Translations under genes and position numbers: made by a program
Shown: positions 16,086-26,494 of the stretch, one piece after another
Position numbering within the stretch: position 1 is the first letter of the stretch
Layout: every line of letters starts with the position of its first letter
Notes under the pieces: model-generated
Told to the model about the DNA's origin: nothing
The model's database searches: none
The model's input: the letters and a program-made list of their open reading frames with translations, nothing else
NCBI RefSeq assembly: GCF_011759375.1
Contig: NZ_JAARML010000002.1
Location: 1-64,000, forward strand
DNA: 64,000 nt
From: Paraflavitalea devenefica
Lineage (GTDB): Bacteria; Bacteroidota; Bacteroidia; Chitinophagales; Chitinophagaceae
Reading direction: 5' to 3'

Positions 16086-17960
16086 ATGAAGCAGGCAGCA
16101 GCCATGAGATGCGTTATCTTGCTCTCCGGGATCTTATTGTTTTCTTTCACCATGTCAGCACAGAGTGTGCTGAACAGAACGGTTTCTTTTGCTGTAAACC
16201 GGCAGCCACTGGACCAGGTATTAGAGATATTAAGCAACAAGGCCGACTTTTATTTCTCTTATAATAGTAATATTATTAAAAGGGATAGCCTGGTTACACT
16301 GACAATAACCAATAGAACGGTAAAGCAGGTAATGGAACAGCTATTCCCGGAAGGATATGAATACCGGGAAAGCGGTAACTATATTATCCTCCGCCGTACG
16401 CCTATTAAGCTGACAGTGATTACTAACCGGACGGCGAGCGAAGAAAAGTTATATTATGTAAGTGGTTATATCCTGGACGACCAGACCGGTGAAACGGTAA
16501 GCAATGCCAGTATTTACGAAAAGAGCCAACTGGCCAATACTATTTCCGACGGACAGGGTTATTTTAAGATCAAACTAAAAAGCCGGTACGATAAGGCAGC
16601 GCTTACTGTAAGCAGGGAATTCTATGAGGATACTACCATTGTCATACAGCCTAAATACAACCAGCAGCTTTCCATTGCCATCATGCCGGTAGAAGTGTCG
16701 GATAAAACTATTACCATTGCGCCTTATACATTCGAAGCGCCCGATTCCATTGTTATTGCAGTGCGCAAGGCTGATAGTACACATTGGTTATATACGTACC
16801 GGAAAACTGATTCTGTAAAAGTAGAAAAAACAGCCATGGGTAAGTGGCTGTTACACACCTGGCAGAGAGTGCAAACGATCAATCTGCAAAAGTTCTTTGT
16901 AGCAAGGCCTTACCAGGTCTCGTTATTGCCATGGTTGAGTACGAACGGCCGCCTCAACAGCCAGGTTATTAATAACGTTTCACTCAATATATGGGGCGGC
17001 TATTCCGGCGGAGTGAAAGGAGTGGAGCTGGCAGGCTGGTTTAATATTGATAAAAAAGACGTACGCTGGCTGCAGGCAGCCGGCTGGTTTAATATTGTTG
17101 GCGGACAAGTGGATGGCGTACAACTGGCGGGTATTCATAATACGGTGCTGGACAGTGTAACCGGCGTGCAGGCAGCCGGTATTTCTAATTTTGTAAGGCG
17201 TCAGTTCATAGGGGCGCAATTGAGCGGTATTTACAACCATGTGGGTGGCAGCATGAATGGTTTGCAGGCTGCCGGTATAGGCAACTTTGCTAACAACGGA
17301 ACCACAGGCGCCCAAGTCGCCGGTGTGCTTAACGTGAACCGCCGTAACCTCAGGGGCGCACAAATCGCCGGGGTACTGAACGTTAACTTCCAGGAAACGA
17401 AAGGAGCACAGATTGCCGGGGTCATCAATTACACCAAAAAGCTATCGGGGGTACAGGTCGGGCTGATTAATATTGCAGATACCTCCGACGGTTACAGCAT
17501 TGGTCTTATCAATATCATCTTCAAAGGATACCATAAACTCTCCGTGTATGGTAATGAAGAGTTCCCCTTTAATGCGGCCTTTAAAACCGGCAACTCAAAA
17601 CTGTACAGCATTTTGCTGGCAGGGGTAGAGCCTACTAAAGACAATAAAGCCTATACGTTTGGTTATGGCCTGGGCCGCGAATTCTATCTCAACAAAAAGC
17701 TGGCGGCGAATGGAGAGATCTCTGTGCAGCATGTTTATCTCGGTACCTGGGACTACCTCAACGTACTCACCCGGATGGAAGCGCACCTGAACTTCAGGCT
17801 GGGTAAATACCTTTCCGTCTTTGCCGGTCCGGCAATAGCTGTTTATTACTCCGAGCAAACGGCTAAAATTCCGGGCTACAAGCAAAACATACGCTCCATG
17901 GCGGCCGGTGATAAAGTGAAAGGATGGTTTGGTTTCAGCGCCGGCGTTAATCTCTTCTAA
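16086..17960 (+). CDS. STN-domain surface-repeat protein of the sigma/FecR operon
   Basis: The 624-residue exported protein has three parts. After a signal peptide ending near SFTMSAQ comes an STN (secretin/TonB N-terminal) domain at about residues 32-105 (VNRQPLDQVLEILSNKADFYF). A carboxypeptidase-like regulatory domain follows (VSGYILDDQTGETVSNASIY, about 145-200). From about residue 300 to 470 there are roughly ten repeats of the type GVQxAGIxNxVxGxxxGAQ, like the LA_2272 surface-repeat family. The end resembles an outer-membrane beta structure with a terminal aromatic residue. STN domains normally signal to FecR, here from a protein that is not a standard TonB receptor with plug and barrel. 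Signal and ligand are unknown. Confidence 0.8.
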   Translation: MKQAAAMRCVILLSGILLFSFTMSAQSVLNRTVSFAVNRQPLDQVLEILSNKADFYFSYNSNIIKRDSLVTLTITNRTVKQVMEQLFPEGYEYRESGNYIILRRTPIKLTVITNRTASEEKLYYVSGYILDDQTGETVSNASIYEKSQLANTISDGQGYFKIKLKSRYDKAALTVSREFYEDTTIVIQPKYNQQLSIAIMPVEVSDKTITIAPYTFEAPDSIVIAVRKADSTHWLYTYRKTDSVKVEKTAMGKWLLHTWQRVQTINLQKFFVARPYQVSLLPWLSTNGRLNSQVINNVSLNIWGGYSGGVKGVELAGWFNIDKKDVRWLQAAGWFNIVGGQVDGVQLAGIHNTVLDSVTGVQAAGISNFVRRQFIGAQLSGIYNHVGGSMNGLQAAGIGNFANNGTTGAQVAGVLNVNRRNLRGAQIAGVLNVNFQETKGAQIAGVINYTKKLSGVQVGLINIADTSDGYSIGLINIIFKGYHKLSVYGNEEFPFNAAFKTGNSKLYSILLAGVEPTKDNKAYTFGYGLGREFYLNKKLAANGEISVQHVYLGTWDYLNVLTRMEAHLNFRLGKYLSVFAGPAIAVYYSEQTAKIPGYKQNIRSMAAGDKVKGWFGFSAGVNLF

Positions 17961-18289
17961 GGTTCATTATATGCTGCAGAATACTTATAAATAATGCCTG
18001 TAAATGTATACCCTTATACATCCCTGTGACAGACTACACGAAAACATTTTCGCATATTAGGTACGGCTTTAATACATAAGTTAAAAATGACGTAGGTCTA
18101 AAAAGACACATATTGCACATTGTGTGTCTCCTGTAAATTTGAATATTATATATATCTGGATTTGCTTGAGAGAAAAAATAACTTTCACTACGTTTACGTT
18201 TAGTTAACTGTATACCCTACACTCATTAATCAAGTACCTGCGAAAGCAAATAGGCGATCCATTTTCTATTTAAACTTATCCCGGTTCGT
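17961..18289 (+). other. 329-bp intergenic region with a promoter
   Basis: This A/T-rich region has a promoter-like pair at 18113-18141. It also has a small inverted repeat around AAGACACA/TGTGTGTCTC (18102-18130) that overlaps the promoter spacer. Nothing else was recognised. Confidence 0.5.
18113..18141 (+). promoter_or_regulatory. Bacteroidota-type promoter for the 932-residue T9SS protein
   Basis: TTG at 18113-18115 and TAAATTTG at 18134-18141 are separated by 18 bases, fitting the TTTG/TAnnTTTG promoter pattern. It implies a leader of about 140 nt. Confidence 0.5.
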
Positions 18290-21088
18290 ATGAAAAACTT
18301 TACCCCCTCAATCCAACAGGTAGGCTATTACCTGGTACCCAAAACAATTACCCGTTCGGTTTTGATCAGTATTATATTATTGGCCTCTGTGATAGGAGCC
18401 ATAGCAGCACCTGGTTCGGGTACTGGTACTGATGATTTCCGGGTAGTTACTTTCTCTCAACATCCTTCACCCCGTAATATATGTGATGGAAGTGCTACTA
18501 CTTTCACGGTAACAGCTTCGGGAGCAAGCGCCCTGACCTATCAGTGGCAGGTAAGTACCGATGGGGGAGGTTCATGGAATCCTACATTGGATGGCAGTAC
18601 ATACGCCAACTCGGGAACAGCTACCTTATCTGTATTGGTGGCTACCAGTTCCATGCATAATCACCAGTACCGCTGCCGGGTAACAGACAATTCGGGCAGC
18701 GTTAATTCCAATCCGGCTTTGCTTACGATCATTGCACGGCCAACTGTGAAAACTGGTTTTGGATCACAATCTATTTGCTCCAATGGAGGAGGTAGTATAT
18801 CTGCACAAATTTTTGCAGGGCTCACCTATCAATGGCAGGTGAGCACCAACGGTACTACCTGGAGTAATCTTACTGATGTTGCTCCATATAGTGGAACCGC
18901 CTCCGGCTTGCTGGTCATCAGCAGTGGTGTTTCACTCGATGGTAATCTATATCGTTATGTCGCTACCAATACGGTTACCGGTTGCCAGGCTACCAGCGAT
19001 CATGATACATTGAAGGTATTCCAGCCAGCCATTACCACGCCGCCTCCTGCTACTACAAATGCCTGCGCAGGCGGCAATGCTACTATCACCGTATCTGCTT
19101 CCAGCCCCCTGGCGCTTACTTACCAGTGGAGCCGTCCGGGGCCACCGGTAACGCCTCTTACAGAGACTGCTCCTTATAGTGGTACTACCACCAATACCCT
19201 GACCATTACGGGCGCTACCACGTCCCATGCAGGAGGTTACCTGGTAATTGTAACAGACGCGCTGGGATGTGCCACCACGGCTGCCTCTACTTTAAACGTA
19301 TATAGTCCGCTTACGATCAATACGCATCCGCGCGATACCTTTGCCTGTGCCAATATAAATATCGGCAACGCATTCAGAGTTACGGTGGCGACCGGTAGTG
19401 GTCCGCTTACTTATCAATGGCAAACGGACAACGGAACCAATGGTGTTACCTGGTCCGACTACAACGCGCCTGTAAATACCAGCAGTACCACCAATTTGCT
19501 TTCCTTTACCCCTGCTACCATGGCTATGAACGGTTACAAATTTCGTGCATCTATAACCGGCGTCTGTGGAACTGTTTATTCCAACCCGGCCACCCTGCGG
19601 GTGCTGGCCGACGGGACCTGGAGGGGAACAACAAATACCAACTGGCATACAGCTTCTAACTGGTGTGGTGGTGTACCCACCAGTACTACAGATGTGCTGA
19701 TACCCGCCTGGGCCCCCCGCATGCCGGTGATCAGTGCTGCTACCGGTACGGCATTTTCCCGCGCCCTTCATATTGAACCCGCGGCAAGGCTTACCATCAG
19801 TGGCGGAACTACTTCCATGAGCGGACCATTTAATATAGAAGGTACCGTGGCTTACACGGCCACCGCCGATCAGCCCATACTACCTGCTAATCACGGTTCA
19901 CTGGAGATCAATGGAAGTGGTAACAAGTATATGCAAAGCAACATTGACATCAGCAATAACCTCGTACTGGGCGGCAGCGCCAAACTGGTTACAGGTACCA
20001 ATATCCTGACCATGAAGACTGGCAGCAATCCTATCAGTGGCGCTACTTTCAATGGTACTACCATTACCAGTTGGATCGTTACCGGTAACGGAGGCAGTGG
20101 AACCGGCAATACAGGATTAGGAGGATTGCGCATTGAACAGGTAAATGCTGCCGATGGTGCTGTATTGTATCCTGTTGGCGCTACTCCTGCTGCGTATAAT
20201 CCGCTGCTGTTAACCAATACAGGAACCATAGATAACTTTACCGTTGCGGTCAATGACCAGGTGATTCCCGGCGGCATTCTCCAATCGGGTATTGACCGTA
20301 CCTGGCTGGTAGGCGAAGCAACGCCCGGCGGAAGTAATATCTCCCTCGAATTGAGATGGGCAGATACCGAAGAGTTGTCGCTCTTTAACCGCACAGTTTC
20401 TGAAGTCATACGCTCCGATGGTTCTACCATAGTGCAAACCAGCACTACGGCTGCAGCCAGCGGTACTGATCCCTTTACACGCGCTGCCAATGCATTCACG
20501 GTACTCACACAGTTCAGTGTGGCCAGCCATGCCGCGATGCTTCCCATATCATTAACTGCCTTTAATGCACAGATAGTTAATAAAACCACGGCCAGCCTTA
20601 ACTGGAAAACGGATGGAAATGATGCGGGGGGCGTTTTTGTGGTGCAGAAACTGGCTAAAGGTCCCGCTTTCGCAGACATTGGCGCGGTGAACCAGGAAGC
20701 CGGTAAAACAAACTACAGCTTTACCGATTACCTCCTGGGCACTGGTATCAGCCAGTACCGCCTGAAAATAACTGAACCCGGCCATCAAGAGAAATACAGC
20801 AAACCTATACAGGTAAACAATCCGCTTACCAATCAGCAGATTGAATTAAGGCCATCTGTTACCAATAAAGAACAAACCAGTCTATACCTTAACCTTTCAT
20901 CAAAAGACCGGATATCCGTTGCCATCATTGATATGATGGGACGTGTGCAACTGAATAAAGTAGTACAACTGGATAAAGGTGAACACAACCTGCCTTTATC
21001 CATTGGCCACCTGGCCAAAGGTGTCTACCACGTTCGCGTTACCGGCAGCTCTACCATTAACCAATCCTTACACCTGGTGAAGCAATAA
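18290..21088 (+). CDS. Secreted Ig/PKD-like repeat protein with T9SS sorting domain
   Basis: This 932-residue exported protein has a long N-terminal signal segment (SVLISIILLASVIGAIAAP). It continues with four Ig/PKD-like modules marked by LTYQWQVS and TYQWS (about residues 40-440), then a region that resembles passenger domains in cell-surface proteins (TNWHTASNWCGGVPT). A fibronectin-like segment follows (LPISLTAFNAQ, ASLNWKTDGNDAGG). The final 80 residues look like a type A T9SS C-terminal domain (MMGRVQLNKVVQLDKGEHNLPLS, GVYHVRVTGSS). It would cross the outer membrane by T9SS and stay on the surface or be released. The ligand is unknown. It is the first of three related genes. Confidence 0.85.
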   Translation: MKNFTPSIQQVGYYLVPKTITRSVLISIILLASVIGAIAAPGSGTGTDDFRVVTFSQHPSPRNICDGSATTFTVTASGASALTYQWQVSTDGGGSWNPTLDGSTYANSGTATLSVLVATSSMHNHQYRCRVTDNSGSVNSNPALLTIIARPTVKTGFGSQSICSNGGGSISAQIFAGLTYQWQVSTNGTTWSNLTDVAPYSGTASGLLVISSGVSLDGNLYRYVATNTVTGCQATSDHDTLKVFQPAITTPPPATTNACAGGNATITVSASSPLALTYQWSRPGPPVTPLTETAPYSGTTTNTLTITGATTSHAGGYLVIVTDALGCATTAASTLNVYSPLTINTHPRDTFACANINIGNAFRVTVATGSGPLTYQWQTDNGTNGVTWSDYNAPVNTSSTTNLLSFTPATMAMNGYKFRASITGVCGTVYSNPATLRVLADGTWRGTTNTNWHTASNWCGGVPTSTTDVLIPAWAPRMPVISAATGTAFSRALHIEPAARLTISGGTTSMSGPFNIEGTVAYTATADQPILPANHGSLEINGSGNKYMQSNIDISNNLVLGGSAKLVTGTNILTMKTGSNPISGATFNGTTITSWIVTGNGGSGTGNTGLGGLRIEQVNAADGAVLYPVGATPAAYNPLLLTNTGTIDNFTVAVNDQVIPGGILQSGIDRTWLVGEATPGGSNISLELRWADTEELSLFNRTVSEVIRSDGSTIVQTSTTAAASGTDPFTRAANAFTVLTQFSVASHAAMLPISLTAFNAQIVNKTTASLNWKTDGNDAGGVFVVQKLAKGPAFADIGAVNQEAGKTNYSFTDYLLGTGISQYRLKITEPGHQEKYSKPIQVNNPLTNQQIELRPSVTNKEQTSLYLNLSSKDRISVAIIDMMGRVQLNKVVQLDKGEHNLPLSIGHLAKGVYHVRVTGSSTINQSLHLVKQ

Positions 21089-21142
21089 ACCAGCCATTAT
21101 TCAAACCTGTTGTTGCCAAATCAGAACCACTATGTCCAAATA

Positions 21143-21176
21143 GAAATACCGGGAGTAGCCATACTCCTGGTATTTC
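21143..21176 (+). terminator. Hairpin between T9SS cargo genes
   Basis: A 15-bp stem with one G-U pair (GAAATACCGGGAGTA/TACTCCTGGTATTTC) and a 4-nt loop. It has no strong T run, so it is terminator-like or an mRNA-stabilising hairpin. Confidence 0.6.
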
Positions 21177-21201
21177 CTTACACCGTAAAAAAACAATACT
21201 C

Positions 21202-24200
21202 ATGAATGTACCTCTACAGAAATGGTATAAGCGCATTATACCGTTGCTACTTATCTTTTGCTTGCTATGCAACCAGTTGGCAGCTTCGCCGGATTGTCCC
21301 ATCATATCGGGCAACTTTTCCGGTTTGTCTGATGGCACAACAGTAAACAACAGTTCTACCGGCTGGTACCTCAATGCCACCAATGTGGCGTCCGGTTCGA
21401 TATTCTGGGTAAAATCCAACCGCTTTCATGCCCAGGAACTGGGTGGTGAAGGCGTTTGGTATTCCAAAGTGTTTTCTGTGGCAGGCTATACTGATTTCCA
21501 GATAGCCACCAAGATCACTGCGGAAGGGGATATGAACAGCTCAGAATACGTAAAGGTCTATTACAAGATCAACGGAGGCGCCGAGATATTGCTTGATCAA
21601 CGTACCGGCAACTTTGGTACTGTTGATTTTATTTCTCCTTTACTGAATGGCAGTAACGTTCAGTTTGTTATCAGGATCTATAACTACAATAACGGGGGCT
21701 CACAAACCTCCAAATATTACGTTGAAGATTACCGCGTGTTTAAAGAACATGGTCCCTGTGCGGGTGGTATACCTGTATCTGTTTCGGCAGGTAATAATGG
21801 TGTGCTTACTTGTACCAATGGTTCTTTAACCCTGAGTGCCAGTTCTTCTGCATCCGGTGTTAGCTATAGCTGGACAGGCCCCGGCAGCTTTACTTCTAAT
21901 GCCCAGAGCCCTGTTATTAACGTGGCAGGTACGTATAATGTAGTAGCCACCAATAGCTCGGGTTCCGGATCGGCCAGTATTACCGTTACTGAAAACAAAG
22001 CGGCCCCCGGTGTTACGGCCACAGGCGCTTCATTGGGATGCGCCAGCAGTGTTACCATCAGCGCTACTTCACAGGTAGCCAATGCACAATATTCATGGTC
22101 TGGGCCTGGTTTTTCCAGTACCCTGCAAAACCCGGTGGTTTCTACTGCAGGAACTTACACGGTTACAGTTACCAATCCTGCCAACGGTTGTACTTCTTCC
22201 CAGCAGGTACAGGTTACGGCTGGTAGTGTTACCGCTTCTAGTTTCTGGCTGGAAGATTTTACTTTTGGCAATGGTACTACAACAGATGCGGGCGCTACTC
22301 CCTGGACGCTGGAGAATTCCGCCGCCGGTACTTTCTCAGTGCAGAGCAATGAGCTGATGGTTTCCTTTAATGCTGGTAACGAAGGCGTATGGAAATCAGG
22401 GGTTATTAATATTGCTTCCAAAAGTAACGTGGTATTCTCCCTTCACCTGCGCAGCGGCACTGCAGGGTCCAGTGATTTCTTTGAAGATGATGATTATATC
22501 AGGGTTTACTATAAACTGGATGGCGGAACAGAAACACTGCTTTTTAGTGATATTAATGGGTTGAAGGGAACCAATACTGGTACAGCCCGTGATACCGTTG
22601 TTTCGCCTGTATTGAATGGCAGCAACCTGCAGATCATTGTAAAGCTGAGGAATTCCAGTAATACGGAGCGTTATTATTTAGATAATGTAAATCTTACCGG
22701 CTATAATACAGGAACGTCTCCCCTCAGTGCTTCTGTAACAGGTGTGGCTACCTGTACAGGTACTGCCCAACTGAATGCCACTGCTACCAGTGCGGTATCT
22801 TCCTGGTCGTGGACTGGCCCCAATGGATTTACTTCTGCGCTGCAGAATCCTGCAGTAAGTGCAGGCGGGCAATACGTTGTAACGGCTAACTTCACTGATG
22901 GTTGTTCGGCCTCAGTACCGGTAACCGTTACGGAGAATAAGACCGCGCCAGGCGTTACAGCCAGCGGCGGCAGCCTGGCCTGCTTTACCAGCATTACCAT
23001 CAATGCCAGCTCACCATTGGCTACAGCGCAATATAGCTGGAGCGGTCCCAATAGCTTCACCAGTGCCCTGAAGAATCCTTCAGTTACTGCTGCAGGCACC
23101 TATACCGTGACCGCAACCGATCCGGCCAACGGATGTACATCCGTCCAGTCTGTACAGGTAACCCCTGCTTATGGAGTGGCGGGCACGTTGTGGCAGGAAG
23201 CATTCCCCACCAACGGTATCAGCGTGGATACCGATGCCACGTCCTGGTCAATAACAGCTCCGTCTGGCGCTGTAGCGGCTACCAACGGCAACCAGTTCAG
23301 GGTAAGCAATGTGGGTACTACCAGTGAAGTGGTATGGACATCGGGCAGCATCAACATTGCCGGTAAATCCAATGTAAGCATTAGCGCCGGCGTAAGGAGT
23401 TCTGTCATCAACAGCGCCGTGATGAATCCTGACGGCGAGTTTGGCGACTACCTGCGTTTCTATTATCAACTGGATAATGGAACTGCCGTATTATTCAACG
23501 AAAAGAAAGGCATCATCAATAGTCACAACACTACACTCACTGCCATATCGGTAGGATCATTGAGCGGTAGCAGCCTGCGTATCATTGTACGCGCCAGGGC
23601 TACCGGTAATGATGAGTTCTATTATTTTGACAATGTAACCGTGACCGGCACAGACCAAAGCACGCTTACTGCGCTCGCCTCCGCTAATGGGGCTATTAGC
23701 TGTAGCAGCGGTACAGTTACCCTGGCGGGCAGCTCCAATACCGCGGGTGTAAACTATAGCTGGTCTGGTCCGGGTAGTTTCTCTTCCCCCCTGCAAAACC
23801 CGTCAGTATCTGTTGCAGGTACTTATACACTTACTGTAACCGATCCTTCTACTAATTGTACGGCTACAGATACAGCGTTGGTAAGCACCAACCTGGTGGC
23901 TACCAACCTGTGGCAGGAACAATTCCCCACTAACGGTATCAGTGTTGATACAGATGCTACGCCCTGGTCAATTGCAGCCCCGTCCGGTGCTGTAGCTGCT
24001 ACCAATGGCAACCAGTTCAGGGTGAGCAATACAGGCACCACCGGCGAAGTGGTGTGGACATCCGGCAAGATCAATATTGCGGGTAAAACCAATGTTACCA
24101 TCGCTGCCGGTATTAGAAGTGCTGTTACAGGCAGCGGCGTGATGAATGAAACCGGTGAGTATGCAGACTATATCCGGTTTTATTATAAACTCAATAATGG

Positions 24201-26421
24201 TGCTGAAACCCTGTTCCATGAAGATAAGTCGGATGTGAACAGCCACAGCACTACGCTGAAAGCGCTGTCCAGTGGTGCTTTGAATGGCGACAGCCTCCGC
24301 ATCGTTGTACGCGCCAGGGCTACCGGCAATGACGAGTTCTATTACTTCGATAATGTACTCATTACCGGTGTATCACAAAGTGGCCTTGATGCAAGCGCTT
24401 CTGTAAACGATACGCTTGATTGTATGACCAGCTCAGTTACCTTGTCGGGTAGTTCAACGGCGACGGGTGTAACTTATAGCTGGACAGGTCCTAACGGATT
24501 TACAGCTGCTACACAAAATGCCTCTACATCAACACCTGGTACTTATACGTTAACAGTGAGCAATGGAAGCTGTTCTGCAACGGCGGATGTTACAGTAATA
24601 CAGGGAGGTACCCCACCGGCCAATGTACAGGTAGGTCCTGCTGATCCTGATAGTGTACTTACCTGTAACAGGAACCATGTGTATGTTGTTGCCAGCTCTT
24701 CCACACCAGGTGTGTTCTATAGCTGGTCAGGTCCCGATTGGTCTGGTGTTTCGGGTAGTACCATCACTGCCTTTAACCCGGGCGTTTATACAGTAGTAGT
24801 GACCGACCCTGCAAATGGTTGTACGACTACCAGGACTTATACTGTGAAGGAAAACAGGGCATTCCCGGGAGCGTCTACAACGCCCAACCTGGCGCTGTTG
24901 ACCTGTACAAATCCCAGCATATTGATCACAGCAGGTGCTACCAATTCCACCGCGGTTACATATACCTGGACAAGGCCCGATAGCACCACTGCAACAGGTG
25001 GTACCATTACGGCTACTACACCGGGTAATTACGGGTTACTGGTTACAGATACCACGAATGGTTGTACCACCTGGACCGGAGCAAGTATCATTGAATACAG
25101 AATAGTGCCATCTGGTCTCAGCATTACGGCTCCCGCCAATGCCGGCGCCCTTACCTGTACCAATCCGCAGGTAACGCTTACCGGTAATGCCACTTCCGGC
25201 AATGTGAACTATAGCTGGAGTGGTCCCGGAGGTTTCAATGCTACTACTTCTGCAATTAATGCTTCTGTACAGGGTGAATATACCATGACAGCTACCCATA
25301 CAGTCAGCGGCTGTTCTGCTTTTGTAAACTATAATGTTGTACAGGATATGGAAGCCCCGGCTGCTGTAGTTATTACGCCTGTACCGGCCAACGCTATGAT
25401 CACCTGTACGGCGCCTAATGTAAACCTTAACAGTAGTTCTACTACACCTAACGTAACGTATAGCTGGAGTGGACCTTCTTTCTCATCAGCTATTCCCAAT
25501 CCTGCTGTGGATGGAGGTGGTACCTATACAGTAACGGTTACCAATCCGGCCAATGGTTGTACCACGATCGATAGTATAGCTGTAACGGAGAACACTACAC
25601 CTCCTGCCGGTGTAACGGCCTTTAGTTCTGACCAGTTAACCTGCTTTAATGAAACCGTTAACATCAATGGTAATTCCGGTTCATCGAATGTTTCGTATAG
25701 CTGGACAGGTCCCAACGGGTTTACAGCCAATTCAAAGAACGCCGCGGTATCAGTAGCCGGTCCTTACAATCTGACGGTAACCGACAATGTCAATGGTTGT
25801 AAGGGGACCGCTGTTGCCAATGTGATCCAAAACATCACACCTCCTGATATTACGGTGTCTAATACAGGACCGCTTACCTGTGAGGTATTCGATGCGGAAA
25901 TACATGGCTCTTCTACTACCCCTAATGTAAGCTATAGCTGGACGGGGCCGGAAGGCTTTGCGTCTAACTCGCCTGATGAACTGGTATTCTTCCCGGGTGA
26001 TTATATCCTGACCGTGCTTAACCTCAACAACGGTTGTACGGCTACCGATACTACTACGGTAGAGCAGGATCTTACCGGTTGTGAAGCCGTAAAACCAGGC
26101 AATGTAAAAACTGGAACCGTGCAGTCCGAAACTGCCGCTACCCAATCCGGCAAAGCTGCGTTGGAGTACAGAGCCTATCCGAATCCGTTTAGCGACAGGA
26201 TCAATGTAGAGTTCAAAACACCGGAAAATGCGGTAGTGAATGTTGGCATCTACAATACGGTAGGGGCCTGCAAAAAAGTGTTGTTCAACAACACCGTGCA
26301 GCCCGGACAATTATACAAACTGCCGTTTGATGCTACCTTACTGCCGCCGGGCGTATACTATTGTGTGATCAGAATAAATGGCAAACCATATACTATAAAA
26401 ATGATTGCCATTAAAAAATAG
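21202..26421 (+). CDS. Giant Ig/PKD-like repeat adhesin with T9SS sorting domain
   Basis: The 1739-residue exported protein has a signal peptide (LLLIFCLLCNQLAAS). It alternates a beta-sandwich-like module of about 155 residues (GEVVWTSGKINIAGKTNV, RIVVRARATGNDEFYYFDNV) with Ig/PKD-like modules of about 80 residues marked by LTC, YSWTGPNGF, AGTYTVTVT and NGCT. The second half is a run of about seven Ig-like modules. Each carries a Cys pair that could form a disulfide. Two adjacent 720-bp units (23191-23910 and 23911-24630) are close copies. The C-terminal 80 residues (YRAYPNPFSDRINVEF, LPPGVYYCVIRINGK) are a classical type A T9SS sorting domain. Adhesion or matrix binding is inferred only. 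Confidence 0.87.
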   Translation: MNVPLQKWYKRIIPLLLIFCLLCNQLAASPDCPIISGNFSGLSDGTTVNNSSTGWYLNATNVASGSIFWVKSNRFHAQELGGEGVWYSKVFSVAGYTDFQIATKITAEGDMNSSEYVKVYYKINGGAEILLDQRTGNFGTVDFISPLLNGSNVQFVIRIYNYNNGGSQTSKYYVEDYRVFKEHGPCAGGIPVSVSAGNNGVLTCTNGSLTLSASSSASGVSYSWTGPGSFTSNAQSPVINVAGTYNVVATNSSGSGSASITVTENKAAPGVTATGASLGCASSVTISATSQVANAQYSWSGPGFSSTLQNPVVSTAGTYTVTVTNPANGCTSSQQVQVTAGSVTASSFWLEDFTFGNGTTTDAGATPWTLENSAAGTFSVQSNELMVSFNAGNEGVWKSGVINIASKSNVVFSLHLRSGTAGSSDFFEDDDYIRVYYKLDGGTETLLFSDINGLKGTNTGTARDTVVSPVLNGSNLQIIVKLRNSSNTERYYLDNVNLTGYNTGTSPLSASVTGVATCTGTAQLNATATSAVSSWSWTGPNGFTSALQNPAVSAGGQYVVTANFTDGCSASVPVTVTENKTAPGVTASGGSLACFTSITINASSPLATAQYSWSGPNSFTSALKNPSVTAAGTYTVTATDPANGCTSVQSVQVTPAYGVAGTLWQEAFPTNGISVDTDATSWSITAPSGAVAATNGNQFRVSNVGTTSEVVWTSGSINIAGKSNVSISAGVRSSVINSAVMNPDGEFGDYLRFYYQLDNGTAVLFNEKKGIINSHNTTLTAISVGSLSGSSLRIIVRARATGNDEFYYFDNVTVTGTDQSTLTALASANGAISCSSGTVTLAGSSNTAGVNYSWSGPGSFSSPLQNPSVSVAGTYTLTVTDPSTNCTATDTALVSTNLVATNLWQEQFPTNGISVDTDATPWSIAAPSGAVAATNGNQFRVSNTGTTGEVVWTSGKINIAGKTNVTIAAGIRSAVTGSGVMNETGEYADYIRFYYKLNNGAETLFHEDKSDVNSHSTTLKALSSGALNGDSLRIVVRARATGNDEFYYFDNVLITGVSQSGLDASASVNDTLDCMTSSVTLSGSSTATGVTYSWTGPNGFTAATQNASTSTPGTYTLTVSNGSCSATADVTVIQGGTPPANVQVGPADPDSVLTCNRNHVYVVASSSTPGVFYSWSGPDWSGVSGSTITAFNPGVYTVVVTDPANGCTTTRTYTVKENRAFPGASTTPNLALLTCTNPSILITAGATNSTAVTYTWTRPDSTTATGGTITATTPGNYGLLVTDTTNGCTTWTGASIIEYRIVPSGLSITAPANAGALTCTNPQVTLTGNATSGNVNYSWSGPGGFNATTSAINASVQGEYTMTATHTVSGCSAFVNYNVVQDMEAPAAVVITPVPANAMITCTAPNVNLNSSSTTPNVTYSWSGPSFSSAIPNPAVDGGGTYTVTVTNPANGCTTIDSIAVTENTTPPAGVTAFSSDQLTCFNETVNINGNSGSSNVSYSWTGPNGFTANSKNAAVSVAGPYNLTVTDNVNGCKGTAVANVIQNITPPDITVSNTGPLTCEVFDAEIHGSSTTPNVSYSWTGPEGFASNSPDELVFFPGDYILTVLNLNNGCTATDTTTVEQDLTGCEAVKPGNVKTGTVQSETAATQSGKAALEYRAYPNPFSDRINVEFKTPENAVVNVGIYNTVGACKKVLFNNTVQPGQLYKLPFDATLLPPGVYYCVIRINGKPYTIKMIAIKK
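23191..24630 (+). repeat. Two tandem 720-bp coding repeats
   Basis: Blocks starting at the TGGCAGGAA of 23191 and 23911 share long stretches, for example ACCAACGGCAACCAGTTCAG-type and GTACGCGCCAGGGCTACCGG-type sequence at an offset of exactly 720 bp (240 codons). Each unit holds one beta-sandwich module plus one Ig-like module. This points to a recent in-frame duplication or repeat homogenisation. Confidence 0.8.
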
Positions 26422-26440
26422 GTAATTCTAATGGGTCAAC

Positions 26441-26480
26441 AGCCGGGCATGAAGCGTAATGCCGATTGCCCGGCTTTTTT
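26441..26480 (+). terminator. Terminator after the giant T9SS protein
   Basis: A 9-bp stem AGCCGGGCA/TGCCCGGCT with a 17-nt loop is followed by a T run. It begins 20 bases after the stop codon. Confidence 0.8.
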
Positions 26481-26494
26481 AAAATCCAAATCCA

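Noticed and set aside
19891..20679. 262-codon minus-strand frame inside the first T9SS gene
   Set aside because: It is antisense to a clear coding gene, Val/Pro/Ser-rich, and caused by the base composition of the Thr/Ser-rich Ig repeats.
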